The notes under the pieces were generated by a model, which worked only from the letters and a program-made list of their open reading frames with translations, ran no database searches and was not told where the DNA came from. 64,000 nt of DNA from Lagopus muta. Its lineage: Eukaryota > Chordata > Aves > Galliformes > Phasianidae. The stretch's first letter is position 1. Each line of letters starts with the position of its first letter. Made by a program: the position numbers and the translations under genes. Positions 23,283-35,500 of this stretch are shown one piece after another. The stretch is from NCBI RefSeq assembly GCF_023343835.1, contig NC_064439.1, positions 35,224,508 to 35,288,507 of the forward strand, read 5' to 3'.

Positions 23283-26153
23283 ATGGAGGCTCCCAACTGG
23301 ACGGAGCCAGGTGAGAGCCAAGCATCCCTACTCACAGCTCCCCATCACCAGGCAGAGGGGTCTTGGGTCTCTGCCTGTGGCTGAGAAGGGGGGCAGGCGT
23401 GGGCAGGGACTCCCCAGCCGCTGTGGGCAGGGTGGGTCCCTCTGCGCGTTGGCTGGGGTGGCACCGCTTGGGCCGTCCGTGGCTGTCTGCTGGGGCTGAC
23501 AGCCTGCAATACCCTCCTTGCCCAGCACAGCCCTCAGGGACAGCTGGCCCTGCACCGCACTCACTGCTTTTGCTCTCTCCTCTCCAGCGTGCATGCTGTG
23601 TGGCCAGACAGATGCTGACCCAGACATCTGTGGGCTCAAGCACCTGGACTCTGGGATATGTGCCCATGCATTCTGTATGGTGAGTGCCCCTGGGGCTCCT
23701 TCTTTGCACCTTCCTCCAAGCAATGGTTCCTTCCTTCCTGTCCTCACACGATCCTGCTCTTTTCTCTCAAACAGGCATTTTCCAACGGCCTTCTCCAGCA
23801 GGCAACTAGAGTGAACACGACTGCTGAGGTGTCCCCTGCATACGTCCAACGCGTAATCCAGGAGGCAGAGCAGAAGGTGAGGACCTGACCGAGCAGGCTG
23901 GTTTGGGCCAGGAGAGGCTCCTCAAGCTCAGCCTGGTCCCCAGGAAGCAATCCTGGCCCTTCCAGCCAGCTCCAGTGCCTGCATGCTCTGTCCTGAGCCC
24001 TGCGCACAGGTGCAGGGCCAGCCACAAAGGCGCTGAGCCTGCTCCTGATGGCACTGCTCTGCTCCTTCCAGCACTGCTTCATTTGTGGCGAAACGGGGGC
24101 CCCCATCACGTGTGCAGAGACGGGCTGTGAACTGAGTTTCCATCTGCCCTGCGCCCGGGTGGGTGAATGTGTCACCCAGTATTATGGAAACTACAGGTAA
24201 GGACAACCCCTGTTGGCAATACCAGCCAAGGAAGTGAGCAACCCCCTGTGACTGCTCTCATTAGCCTGCAGAGCCAAGGCCCGGGGCTCCCTCCCATTCC
24301 TCTGCCCTCCGCACAGCTCTTCTCACCTTGCCCATCCCTTCCGTCTTCCCCCAGTTCATTCTGCCAGAAGCACAGCCCTGAGCAGGCTGCGGAGGCGACT
24401 CCAGAGCAAAACACCAACTGCATTATCTGCATGGAGCCAGTGGAGGACAACAAGTCCTACAGCACCCTGGTGTGCCCAGCCTGCAAACACGCCTGGTTCC
24501 ACCGGGCCTGTATCCAGGTGGGAGCCCTCCCCTACACCAGCGGGCAAGCTGCAGCAGGCAACCCGCAGCACCTGAGCCTGCTCCCGCTCCCACTGATGAC
24601 TGTGTTTCTGCTACAGGGACAGGCCATCCGTGCGGGCATTGACTGCTTCCAGTGCCCCCTCTGCAGAGATGCGGATGCCTTCCTCTCTGACATGCTCATC
24701 ATGGGCATCCGAATCCCACTCAGGTTGGTGTTTTTCTGCCCGCTCTTGAGAATCAAGGGCACAAGCGCTGCGCCTGCCCAGGGACGGCTCCGGCAGGCCT
24801 GGCCCTTTGCTGCCCGTGACCCCAGGCTGCCCTCAGCTTCAAGGGGAAGCTGGAAATGGGCTTGGAGTGGAAGAGCAGGGCTGCTCTGCAGCAGCCTTAG
24901 TCCAGGGGCAGCAGGAGCTCATTGCATTTTCTCCTTTCTCTGGCAGTGGACCAATGTGGGAAGACGGCAATGCATACGCATCGCTGGGAGTGAGACACGG
25001 GCGCTGTGATGCCACCGAGTGCCTTTGTCCACAGGGCAGGGAGCAGGCAGAGGGAGAGGGGTGAGTTAGCTCAGCAGCCCTCGGGGGCTACGCGTGGGAT
25101 CTCAGGCTAGGGGAACAAGCACTCCTTGCCTTGATGCACTTTGTCCTCACAGCCACAACCCCTTTCTTTTCCCAGGCCCTGGGAGATGCTCCTGTGCAGC
25201 TCCTGTGCTGCAGAAGGCACTCACCGGTGCTGCTCCCAGCTGAGCAACAGTGCGGACGAGTGGGAGTGCCAAGCCTGTGCTGGCGTGGGCACTGGTAAGA
25301 GGCAAATAGCCATGTGGGGGCCAGGCAAGGCCTGGCAGCGGGTGCCCGAGACAGCCTTGCCAAAGTCTCTCTGGCCCAAGCTGGATGGCAGCCTGGCCCG
25401 CGCCGGGGCTGGACGCCCACCCTGCTGACCTTCCTGACTTTCCCCCTTACAGCCTCCACTGTCAACTCAGAGGTCACCGGCCCCAGCACCGCCAGCCAGC
25501 AAGGACTGCTGCCATCCCACAGTTCCACTGCACCTGAGAGCAGCAGCTCCAGCACTGCCAGCCAGGCAGCATCACGGCCTGGTCACAGTTCCCAGGTGCC
25601 TGACAGCGGCAGCCAGTCCAGCCAGCCTGGGACAGGCCAAAGCCATGCTGCAGCTCCATCGGGTGCAGCTGAGAGGTGCACCCCAACGTCGGCCGGTCAG
25701 AGGGCACCACGGTCCTCAAGGGCTTCCCGAGCAGCCGGCAGCCGCAGGTCCAGGCAGGGGGAGCGGAATCGGACACGAAGCCGCTCCCCAATCCAATCTC
25801 AGGCGCCACGTTCCAGCAGTCATCCCCAGAGGCGCTCTGGGAGGAGCCACGCACCTGCTCCAATGGCTGAGAGTGGCTCCCCACGCTACACCAGACGGGG
25901 AGCACTGCGGTCGTCAGGGGATGCCCCAGCGGCTGATGGAAGAAGCCAGCCCAGGCAGCTAGTGCAGGCCCAGACACGAAGCCGTTCCCCTGTGGAACGG
26001 CGGCCTGCACAATCCCGGGGCCAGCTCCAAAGACACCACAGGAGCCAGTCCAGGCGACGAAGGCCAGCCCAGGTGCAAAGCCGCTCCCGGGTACATCGGG
26101 CCACGAATCCCCGCAGCCGGCCCCAAAGTGGCCGCAGGACTAGCCGCATGTGA
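23283..26153 (+). CDS. PHF7-like: PHF7-like zinc-finger protein with RS-rich tail, array copy 3
   Basis: Coding exons: 23283-23310, 23588-23679, 23775-23876, 24072-24196, 24355-24517, 24617-24723, 24947-25060, 25176-25294, 25453-26153. The frame is intact, 516 aa. This is the most distinct copy: relative to copies 1 and 2 it has M55T in the linker between the two halves of the extended PHD, and D291V, Q361P, T421M, G436R and L466R in the tail. None touches a zinc ligand, and two of the tail changes add arginines. Five of the six changes fall in the RS-rich last exon. The gene is convergent with EFHB: the stop codons are about 400 bp apart. Its array position next to an intact single-copy gene suggests that it occupies the original locus. 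Confidence 0.85.
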
Positions 26154-26255
26154 GCCCCGTGTGCTGGCTCATTTTGCTGACAACAACTTACGCAAGATTC
26201 CAAACAGTGCTAGATGTCATTCCATTCAATGATAATAATCTCAAAAATGTCTTAA

Positions 26256-26261
26256 AATAAA
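26256..26261 (+). promoter_or_regulatory. Poly(A) signal, PHF7-like copy 3
   Basis: AATAAA about 100 nt downstream of the stop codon. It lies about 230 bp short of the opposing EFHB poly(A) signal, so the two 3' UTRs need not overlap. Confidence 0.6.
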
Positions 26262-26490
26262 CTCAAAAAAAATTTACAAAAAAAAACGTTCTGTGCCTAA
26301 AGTATTATGAGTTATAGTTCAGGAGAAAAAAAGAAAATAAATAACGTAAGAATGCTGCATCCTTTTTTCTTCCCATGGCTACTACCCACAATGATGGCAG
26401 AAAGAATCATATAGACCATGGTGGAAGCACTATTCAGAAAGACCAGAAACAGTGAATTACAGTTATGCAAGCACATCTTTCAAAAAAATA

Positions 26491-26496
26491 TTTATT
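26491..26496 (-). promoter_or_regulatory. EFHB: Poly(A) signal of EFHB
   Basis: TTTATT on plus is AATAAA on minus, about 65 nt beyond the EFHB stop codon. It lies within the part shared with the PHF7-like array modules. Confidence 0.6.
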
Positions 26497-26559
26497 GCAT
26501 TAAGTACCAGAATTATTACTGCTGTCAATTTAACTTAATGCAGAGCTCAAAGAGTGGAT

Positions 26560-29500
26560 TTAGCAACTGTCTTTTGTGTCTGGTGCATGAATCTCATCCA
26601 GTATATTTCTTATACTTTCTACACAAACCTCTTCTTTTTGTTGTTTCATGCATACTTGTTTCCATATTTCTTCAAATCTTTCATCTGAAATGTTCACACC
26701 AATGTTGTGAAGAATTTGTGCTACCTATAAAAGAATACAACTCATGTAATTCTGATTGGTAATTTCTTTAAACTAGACTGTAAAGTCTAGTTTTCACATA
26801 CATTCGCAATCCACATCCTGGATGATTAACCCATGAAGTTCCCACATCAGTGAAATGGAATCTTATATTGATGAAAACAGTGGTATACAAAACTGTTTTA
26901 ATAAGGTTGAAACAACTTTAATGTTGAAAATACAAATACGAATACTACTATGTGGAGGATAAATAACTAGAAGTTCTCATAACTTTCTTTATCAATACTA
27001 ACTTATTAAAATACAATTATGTCCTGACTCATCAGCAGCCATAAAATACTCACTGACTAAACCTTACATTATCAAGTGCACACATGGTTTTGTCTTGCTC
27101 TTATGTACTATCAACACGATCATATTGAATATCAAGTACACGCTATTACTCAGCCAAGTAATTTAAATTCTTTTTTACTATTGGATTCTATTGAAGACAA
27201 CAGCAGGTTTAGAAACACTTTGTTCCTTTTTAACAGGAAACATCACATTACAAAACTGTTTCATAGTCAGAATTGTCATCAATTACTAGAGGCCTATTCA
27301 CAAACTGATACTATGACACAACTTCAGGTTTTCATGTAATAATTTAGTTAGCTACTAAATGTTTCGAGATATTAATGATCCATGCCAATATAAATCAAAA
27401 GAACATCACCAACACTGAAGCAACCTATTTCATGAGTATTGGATGATTTAATGCACTCAGAGATAGTTCTGTACTGCACTCTGTATAGCCTGTGTAGTCT
27501 ACAATGGAGGATGACATCTCAGGCCACATAACTTCAGAGATCTATCTGGAGCTTGACAGGTACAATGGACTTCTCAGTGAAGCACAAATTCTATTTGCTG
27601 TTAGCCATACACTGCACACACAGATTTCCTGCTTGAGAGCTACATTATAAAATGGTAAATGCTCATGTGCATGACAAGCTATTTTAAGGATATTTATGGA
27701 ACATGACACTATATCTTTTACATCCCCACCACTAATTAGCAACATTTTTTTCTGCAAAATGTATGCACTTCCAGATGTACTTTCATATGACATCCAGTCA
27801 TTTATCTAATAAAATGACTAGAAGAGATGGACAGTTTGTTAATGTTTCTTTTTCCATTTCAGATTAAAATTTCATATTTTCCTATCGTTGACTCATAAAT
27901 CATATTTCAATAATTAAGTGATCTCTTTTTTCATTAGAAAATGCTGAGAAATAAAATAGAAAAACCATAAGCAACATAGAACAAGGGGCAACATTGTTTT
28001 AGCATTTATGCTGGATGAACTTTGGGTTGCCAAACAAGAGTGGTAGCAGCCCCCAAAGATATCAGTTGAAAAATGCTTTTAAATTGCTATTAGCAAAACC
28101 AGGCAGTTCAAGGGAAGACAATCTGGCCAAAATTTTTACTGAAAATTCCTGTGTGACAGAAACTAATTTTACACATCTGCAAAATTCTTTCTCTAGGAAA
28201 ACAAAAACAACAACAACAAAAAACCTATTTATGCATTTATTTTTATATGATTCTATCTACTGATAGAATTATACAATAATTCATGTGGAAGAGATCTCTG
28301 GAGATAATCCATCTAATCATACAATCAAAGAAGGGCTAAATTCATCACTAAACCATATTCCTTGGGATGTGGCTCAGAACTTGAATACATCCAAAGATGG
28401 AAATTTCACATCTGTTCTGAATTACAGAATCACAGGATCATAGGGGTTAGAAAGGACCCCTAGAGATCATCTTGTTCAACCGCAAAACACATTCAAAAGA
28501 GTAAGCTGCACAGACATGTGTGAAGGCAGGTTTTGAGTATCTCCAGAAAAGGAGACTCCACAAGCTTGTTCCAGTGCTCTGCCACACTCAAAGTAAAGAC
28601 ATTTTTCCTCATGTTCACATGGAATTTCCCGTGTTCCAGTTTGTGCCTGTTTATCTTTGTCCCATCACCAGAGACCACTGAAAAAATCTTAGGCCCAACC
28701 TCTTGTCACCCACCCTTCAGATATTTACAAGCATTGATAAAATCCCCTCAGTCTTCTCTTTCCCAGGTTGAACTGGTCCAAGTCTCTCAGCCTTTCCTCA
28801 TAAGCGAGATGCTCCACACCCCTAAACATCTTCATGGCCCTTCACTGGACTCTCTCCAGTAGTTCCCTGTCTTTCTTAAATTGAGAACCCAGAACTGGAT
28901 ACAGTACTCCAGACCCAAGAGATGGAACACCTCCCCTGTGAAGAGAGGCTGAGAGAGCTGGTGCTCTTCAGCCTGAAGAAGAGAAGGCTCTGGGGAGATC
29001 TCATAGCAGCTTTCAATATCAAAATAGGGACTTTAAGAAAGAAGATTACAGACTTTTTAGCAGGCTTTATTGTGGTTGGACAAGGGGAAATGGTTTCATA
29101 CTATAAGAGTGGATATTTAGATTGGATATAAGAAAGTTTTTCTATGATAAGTGTAGTGAAGCACTGGAGTAGGGTGTCCAGAGAGGTGGTGAATGACCCA
29201 TCCCTTAAGACATTCAAGGTCAGGCTGGGCAGGGCTCTGAGCAACTGGATCTTGCTGTAGAAGTCCCTGTTCATTGTAAGGGAGTTGGACTAGATGACTT
29301 TTAAAGATACCTTCCAACTCAAATGATTCTATGATTCTACATGGCCTCCCCAAGGCAGAGTAGAGGGAGAGGATCACCTCCCTTGACCTGCTGGCCAGCT
29401 CTTTCTAACACAGCCCAAGATACCATTGTGCTTTTTAGATACAAGGGCACACCAGTAGCTCATTACCAACCCGCTGTCTACCAGGACACCCAGGTCCTTC

Positions 29501-32500
29501 TCTACAGAGCTCCTTTACTTTAGGTCAGCCCCTAACCTGATGCATGAGGTTGTTCCTCCCCTGTTCTTCTCACATAACAGAAATGTTTAAAGACAGACTC
29601 TGAAGCCCTAAATTATCTTATTAGCATATTGTATAATTAGCATTATTCAACACAGCATTTGAGCATGTGAGCTGCAACAACCTGACATACTTCCTTATAT
29701 TACGCCTTTCATTGAGATACGACTTCAGTATCTACCATCTTTATGAATAACTTTGAATGTGAAGAGCATATACTTTTCAGGCTTCTGAATGGATATTAAA
29801 GGATAGTAATGTCAAAATAATGAATTTCACAATCTATACAACTTTCCAGTTCCCCATGGGTCAAGGCATTGCATTTATCTAGAAAGAAAGTTCTGGAAAA
29901 AATGTACTGTACCTCTGCCTTTGGTCTTGATTTAAAGAAGTCTCCTTCATACACTCCCTTTTGACTGAAGATGGAAGGGAACAACAATGCATAAGCATTG
30001 GCCTCATCACCATAATTAGTTCTGTCACTAATGCGGCGAATTCGAGGAGCTGGAATATCTGAACGAATAGTTGGAATGCCACATACTGGATAATCTGTGG
30101 AAATTAATCAATGGGTAATATGGAAAAGTATGTGAAGAATACTTCCAGGGACAATAAAATATTTTGCTTTAAATAAGAGCAATTTTGATCCTTTGACTCA
30201 TATAGCTTCAAGAGTTTATATAATTTTCCCCTTCATCTTTACTATTTGTAGGATTCTTACTTCCAAATTCTTACCTCCAGGTATATAACGATACATGAGA
30301 ATGGGAAATATTTTAGTAACTTTTGAGCACTTTCTTCTAAAAACATTTTTGGATGATTCTAAGGTGATCTCGTTTTCCTATAGTTACAACCTTAATTTCT
30401 CAAAAACATAAAATGATTTGAGTTGAAAAGGACCTTAAAGATCACCTAGTTCTAACTCCACTGTCGTGGATAGGTGTGCCTTCCTCTAGACCAGGATGCC
30501 CAAAGCCCTAGCCAGCCCAGCTTTGAACACTTACAAGAATGGAACATACACAGCTTCTCTGGGCAGCCTGAATTCCAGAGTCTTGTCACATTCATAGTGA
30601 AGATTTTCTTCCTAATGTCTAATCTAAATCTACCCTCTTTTAGTTTAAAAGCATTACTCGCTGTCCCATTACTAATTCCCTGATAAAGACTCTCCCCAGC
30701 TTTCCTCTAGGCCCCTTTTAAAAGCTGAAAAGAAACTATAAAGTCTCCCTGGAGCTTTCTCTTCCACATCTCTCAGCCTATCTTCACAGGAAATATCTTC
30801 AGGTACTCTGATCATCCTCACTGGTACTAGAACTAGATCTGTTCTAACAGTTTTGTGTCTTTCTTATGTAGGAGTCTCCAGAGCTGAACACAATGTTCCA
30901 GGTATGACCACATGAGAGGAGAGGGGATGAATTTGCTCCCTAGACCTGCTGGTCACACTTCTTTTGATGCAGCCCAGAATATGGTCAGTTTTGTGGGCTG
31001 CAAGTGCACACTGATGGTTCACATTCAGTTTTTCATACACTAACACCCTCAAGTCCTTTCCCTCAGGGCTGTTCTCATTCTATTAATCATCCAGTCTATA
31101 TTTGCACTTGAAATTGCCCTGACTCAGGGGCAGGATTCTACACTTGGCCTTGTTTAAGTACATGAGGTTCATATGTGCCCACTTCTCAAGCCTGTCAAGG
31201 TCCATCTAGATGGCATCCCTTCTCTCCAGCATGCAACTGCACCATGCAGTTTGGTACTGGCTGAAAACTTGCTGAGAGTATTCAACCCTACTGTCCATGT
31301 AACTGACAAAGGTGTTAAAAAAAGGAACACTGCTTGTCACTTGTCTCCACCTGGACGTTGAGCAATTGAGCTAATTGTCAAGGATGTTGTGTGGAACAGC
31401 ATCAAATGCTTTGTATGTCTACACTAAATTTCAAATTTATCTACAATCTGTGCTAAATGTTTAAACTGATAAATTCCAAGCCACAATCCTAGATTAGATA
31501 GAAGTTAATTCACTATTGAACATTAGCAGTATCTGCAGCAATAGTTTTCAAACTTACTCCTGATATTTTCTTAAATAATGCTTAGAAATGTGAGGTACAG
31601 TCCATTGAACTTACAGTTTGTTGGAAGACCACCTACTACAGCATTGTACTGGGAAGAAGTTGTCTGATAGTCTGCAAACACACTGTCCGTTGGTCTTGTA
31701 AGCGTTTTTGGTGTCTTTCCTGAGCTTTCTGCTTCTTCTGCAAGATATTCTTGCTTCAACAGTGGCTCATCATCTGTCTTGATGTCAGACTGAGGAGGAA
31801 CATCTAGTTTTTTCCCTGTTAAAGAGAAGTTACAGAATAGCCAGGATTTATTATCAGCACGTTATAAGAGATTTTTAAAAGTTGCTTGAACTTCTCAGAA
31901 TTTATAAAGTAGATAACATAAGATAAAAAATTTGCATACTTTATAACGATTCTAGGAAATTTTTACTTCCTCCTGGTTTATGAGACAACCTCTAAACACA
32001 AAATCTGAAGATGCACAAGCCCATGAGACCTGATGGGATCCATCCCCAGGTTCCGAGGGAACTGGTGGATGAAGCTGCCAAGCAGCTATCCACCATATTT
32101 GAAAGGTCACGGTAGTCTGGTGAAGTTCCCACTAATTGAAAAAGGGAAATATAACCTCAGTTTTCAAGAAGGGAAAAAAACAAGATCCAGGGAATTACAG
32201 GCCAGTCGGTCTTACCCCTGTGCCTGGAAAGATCATGGAGCACATTCTCCTAAAGGCCCTACTAAGGCAAATGGAAAATAAAGAGGAGGTGATTGGTGGT
32301 AACCAATATGGCTTCACCAAGGGTAAGACCTGCCTGACAAGCTTGGTGGTCTTTTATGATGGAGTTACAGCATCAGTAGATAAAGGAAGAACAACCAATG
32401 ACATCTACCTGGACTTGTGCAAAGCATTTGACACTGTCCTGCATGACATCCTTGTTGGAGAAAAATGGATTTGATGAATGGACCACTTGCAAGTTAAGGA

Positions 32501-35500
32501 TTGGCTGGATGGTCACACTCAGAGAGTTGTGATAAACAGCTCAAGTGGTTATCAGTGATGAGTGGCATTCCTCAGGGATCAGTGTTGGGACTGGAGTTAT
32601 TGAACAACTTTGTAGATTACATGGACGGTGGGATCAAGGGCACCCTCAGCAGTTTGCAGACAACACCAAGCTGAGTGGTGCAGTTGACACACTAGAGGGA
32701 AGGGATGCTATCCTGAGCAGGCTTGAGAGGTGGGCCCAGCCTCATGAAGTTCAGCAAGGCCAAGTGCAACATCCTGCATCTGAGTTGGGGCAATTCCAAG
32801 CGCAGATACGGGCTGGGTGGAGAATGCCTTGAGAGCAGCCCTGAGGAGAAGGATTTGAGAGTGTCAACTGACAAGAGAGACAACTTGAGTTGGCAATGTG
32901 CAGAATCACAGAATCGTACGGGTTGGAAGGGACCTCCAGAGATCATCAAGTCCAGCACTTGCAGCCCAGTAGGCCAATAGTTTCCTGGGTTGCATCAAGA
33001 GAAGTGCGACCAGAAGATCAAGGAAGGAGATTCTGCCCCTCTACTCTGCTCTCATGAGATCCCACCTGGAGTACCAAGTCCAGGTCTGGTCTCCCAACAC
33101 AAAAAGGATATGGAGTTGTTGGAGCAGGTCCAGAGGAGGGCTACAAAGATGATCAGAGGGCTGGAGCACCTCCCCTATGAGGACAGGCTGAGAGAGCTGG
33201 GGCTCTTTGGCATGGAGAAGGCTCTGAGGAAACCCTATAGCAGCCTTCTTGTATCTGAAGGAGGCCTGCAGGAAAGCTGGAGAGAAACTTGCCCTTTTAT
33301 AAGGGCAAGTAGCAATAGAATGGGGGGAAAGAGTTTTAAACTGGGAGAGTAGATTTAGACTAGATATTAGGATGAAATTCTTTACTGTGAGGGTAGTGAG
33401 ACACCAGAACAGGTTGCCCAGTGAGGTTGTGGGTGCCCCCTCCCTGGAAGTATGTAAGGCCAGGCTGGATGGGGCTTTGAGTAACCTGGTCTAGAGAGAG
33501 ATGTCCCTGCCTATAGCAGGGTTTGGAACTAGATGATCTTAAAGTTCCCTTCCGACCCGAACCATTCTACGATCATATGAAAACCACTCCAGGGTTCTGT
33601 AATTTGTATATATCTCTCTGCTATCACTGGCCAACATTGTTTGGCATGAAAGGGCTATATGCACTCTGTAAATCCTGCTCTTCTAATGGAGAACCTAGTC
33701 TACTTCAGAAGGATTCTTGCTGCTGTAGCAACAAGCTCAACTACGTAATCTCTCAGTATTAATTCACCTACCTTTTGTGATTACTTTTTCTTCAAATTCT
33801 TCTACAGCCTTTTTGTCTTTCCAATTCAGAAAGTTTGCAAATTCCTGATAATTAATGAAACCGTCTTTATCCAAATCACAATAGTCAAATAAGGAATCCA
33901 AGAGCTCACTATCCAGATTCAGATTAAGTTGAAAACGGGACTTCCTCAGGTCGTTTTTGTCTATCATCCCATCACCATTCTATTATAAATAAAATAGTTG
34001 TTATAACAACTGTTATAAAAATACTCTAACATATATGTGTACATATATGTATATATGTAGCCACACCATTTCAAAAGAGCACCAAAAAATCCACAAGTAA
34101 ATCAGAAACTCAGAATCAGAATACAAGAGTAATAATTAATAATTTTTACCCAAATAATACAGCGACTTCAGATTAAAATTCAGTGTGATAATCTACTGTG
34201 ACAAAATAGCAATCTAATTACAAATTTTAAAGGAAAACCAAGATTTCTTTTGAAAGTCAGGCATCAAACATTTTGCATACACTATCATTAATGTTATGTA
34301 TGAAATAGAAATAATATTTTTATCCAGAGGGAAAAAAAAAGAGAGATTTGAAATTCTGGTGCTTGGCAATGCAGCAAAGAATTACAGTTTGGAGGAAAAC
34401 ATCAATAAAATTATTTTATCATTTTTCTTCTGAGGTGATATAAAAATAAATTATGAGGAGATAAAAAATGGTAAGGTTATTCTTTCTTACTCTTCTCCCA
34501 TGTTTGTCTTTATCTTGGAATCTCCAAATACTATTGGGTAAAATTGTTGCAGTATCTATTTTGATAAGTGGCAATTTGAGAAGCTGGTTTTTAGAAGACT
34601 GTTTTCTTTAGGAGATCCAACTTATCACTATAGTATATGATCCGGCCTATGCAGTGATTTGCCAGCCAGTGCCTATGATTTTATGTTAAGTATAGAGCCA
34701 GTACAGCAACTATAACTTTCCAGAATTTTTCATTTGATTTTTGGGTCTGGGCTGTTAGGTTGTTTCTTTTTGGTTGGTTGGTTTTTATATAGTTGTAGTA
34801 ACTAAGCTATCTTGTCTTCATATTCTTCTTTTATATTTGCTTTGTTATTATTATTCTTCACGTATGCACCTCTACAACACAGAAATACTAATGACACACA
34901 ATACACTTACTTTATTTTTTTCCAAAACACTAACCTTATCATAATGCCTGAATGCTTCTAGTAACATGTCAAAATTTTCATAGTTAGCTTTCTTCAAACA
35001 CTGTCTAACTGCAGCTAAGACAGCTCTCTCTCTGTCTTTGCCACGGAGGAACTCACTTGGAACCCTACAGTGAAGAAGATCTCCAACGCCTATAAAAGTA
35101 AACACTTCCTCGATTAGTTACACATATATAGAAAATAGACATTTTAAAAAACGACTGAGTGTCTAGAGTAGAAGAATTTTAATTTCAAGATGCTGATTTT
35201 ATTCAGTGCAGAATATTTGATAAGGCCATCTCATTAAAAGATCACACATTTTCACTACTGACATGCAGTTAATACTGAATATTTTGAAACATCTTTATAG
35301 CATAATATAGTAAGAGTTACTTAATGTCCAAATAGTTGAGAACAAAATAAAATACATTATTAATGCATCACTACCAGCTTGTCATGTTTCAGGATAATCA
35401 CAAGAACCAGTAGAAAATACAATGTAATACCTGCAAGGGCTTCAATATCACTGATTTCTAAAATACAAAACTGTTCTTGGCACTATTCTTGTGTAATTCT

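Larger units (their letters stand above)
5731..26573 (+). repeat. Tandem array of PHF7-like gene units (2 complete + 1 truncated)
   Basis: Three head-to-tail units start with the same sequence (CAATTCCCAGCAATTTTAAG or near variants) at about 5731, 13347 and 21112. Unit spacing is about 7616 and 7765 bp; most of the difference is a 157-bp indel in the first coding intron. Exons, introns and flanks are nearly identical between units, so the duplications are recent or are being homogenised. Unit 3 stops at about 26573, inside the last exon of the convergent gene EFHB. The block is clearly more GC-rich than its surroundings. A fourth unit to the left is not present. Confidence 0.95.
21112..26573 (+). 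repeat. Array unit 3 (3'-truncated, abuts EFHB)
   Basis: The 5' segment and the complete PHF7-like gene are present, but the CR1/hAT spacer block seen in units 1 and 2 is missing. Instead the 3' module runs directly into the end of EFHB on the other strand. Because the EFHB end here is part of an intact gene, this unit keeps the original junction, while the EFHB-like pieces in units 1 and 2 are copies of it. Confidence 0.9.

Noticed and set aside
5731-26573. G2E3 as the identity of the arrayed gene
   Set aside because: The N-terminal zinc layout is shared, but G2E3 continues with a HECT domain, whereas these genes end in an RS-rich tail. PHF7-like fits better.
33772-35089. Separate small EF-hand (calmodulin-like) gene on the minus strand
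   Set aside because: The two pieces are adjacent EFHB exons: the first ends in HYDK and the second begins NGDG, which together complete one EF-hand loop.
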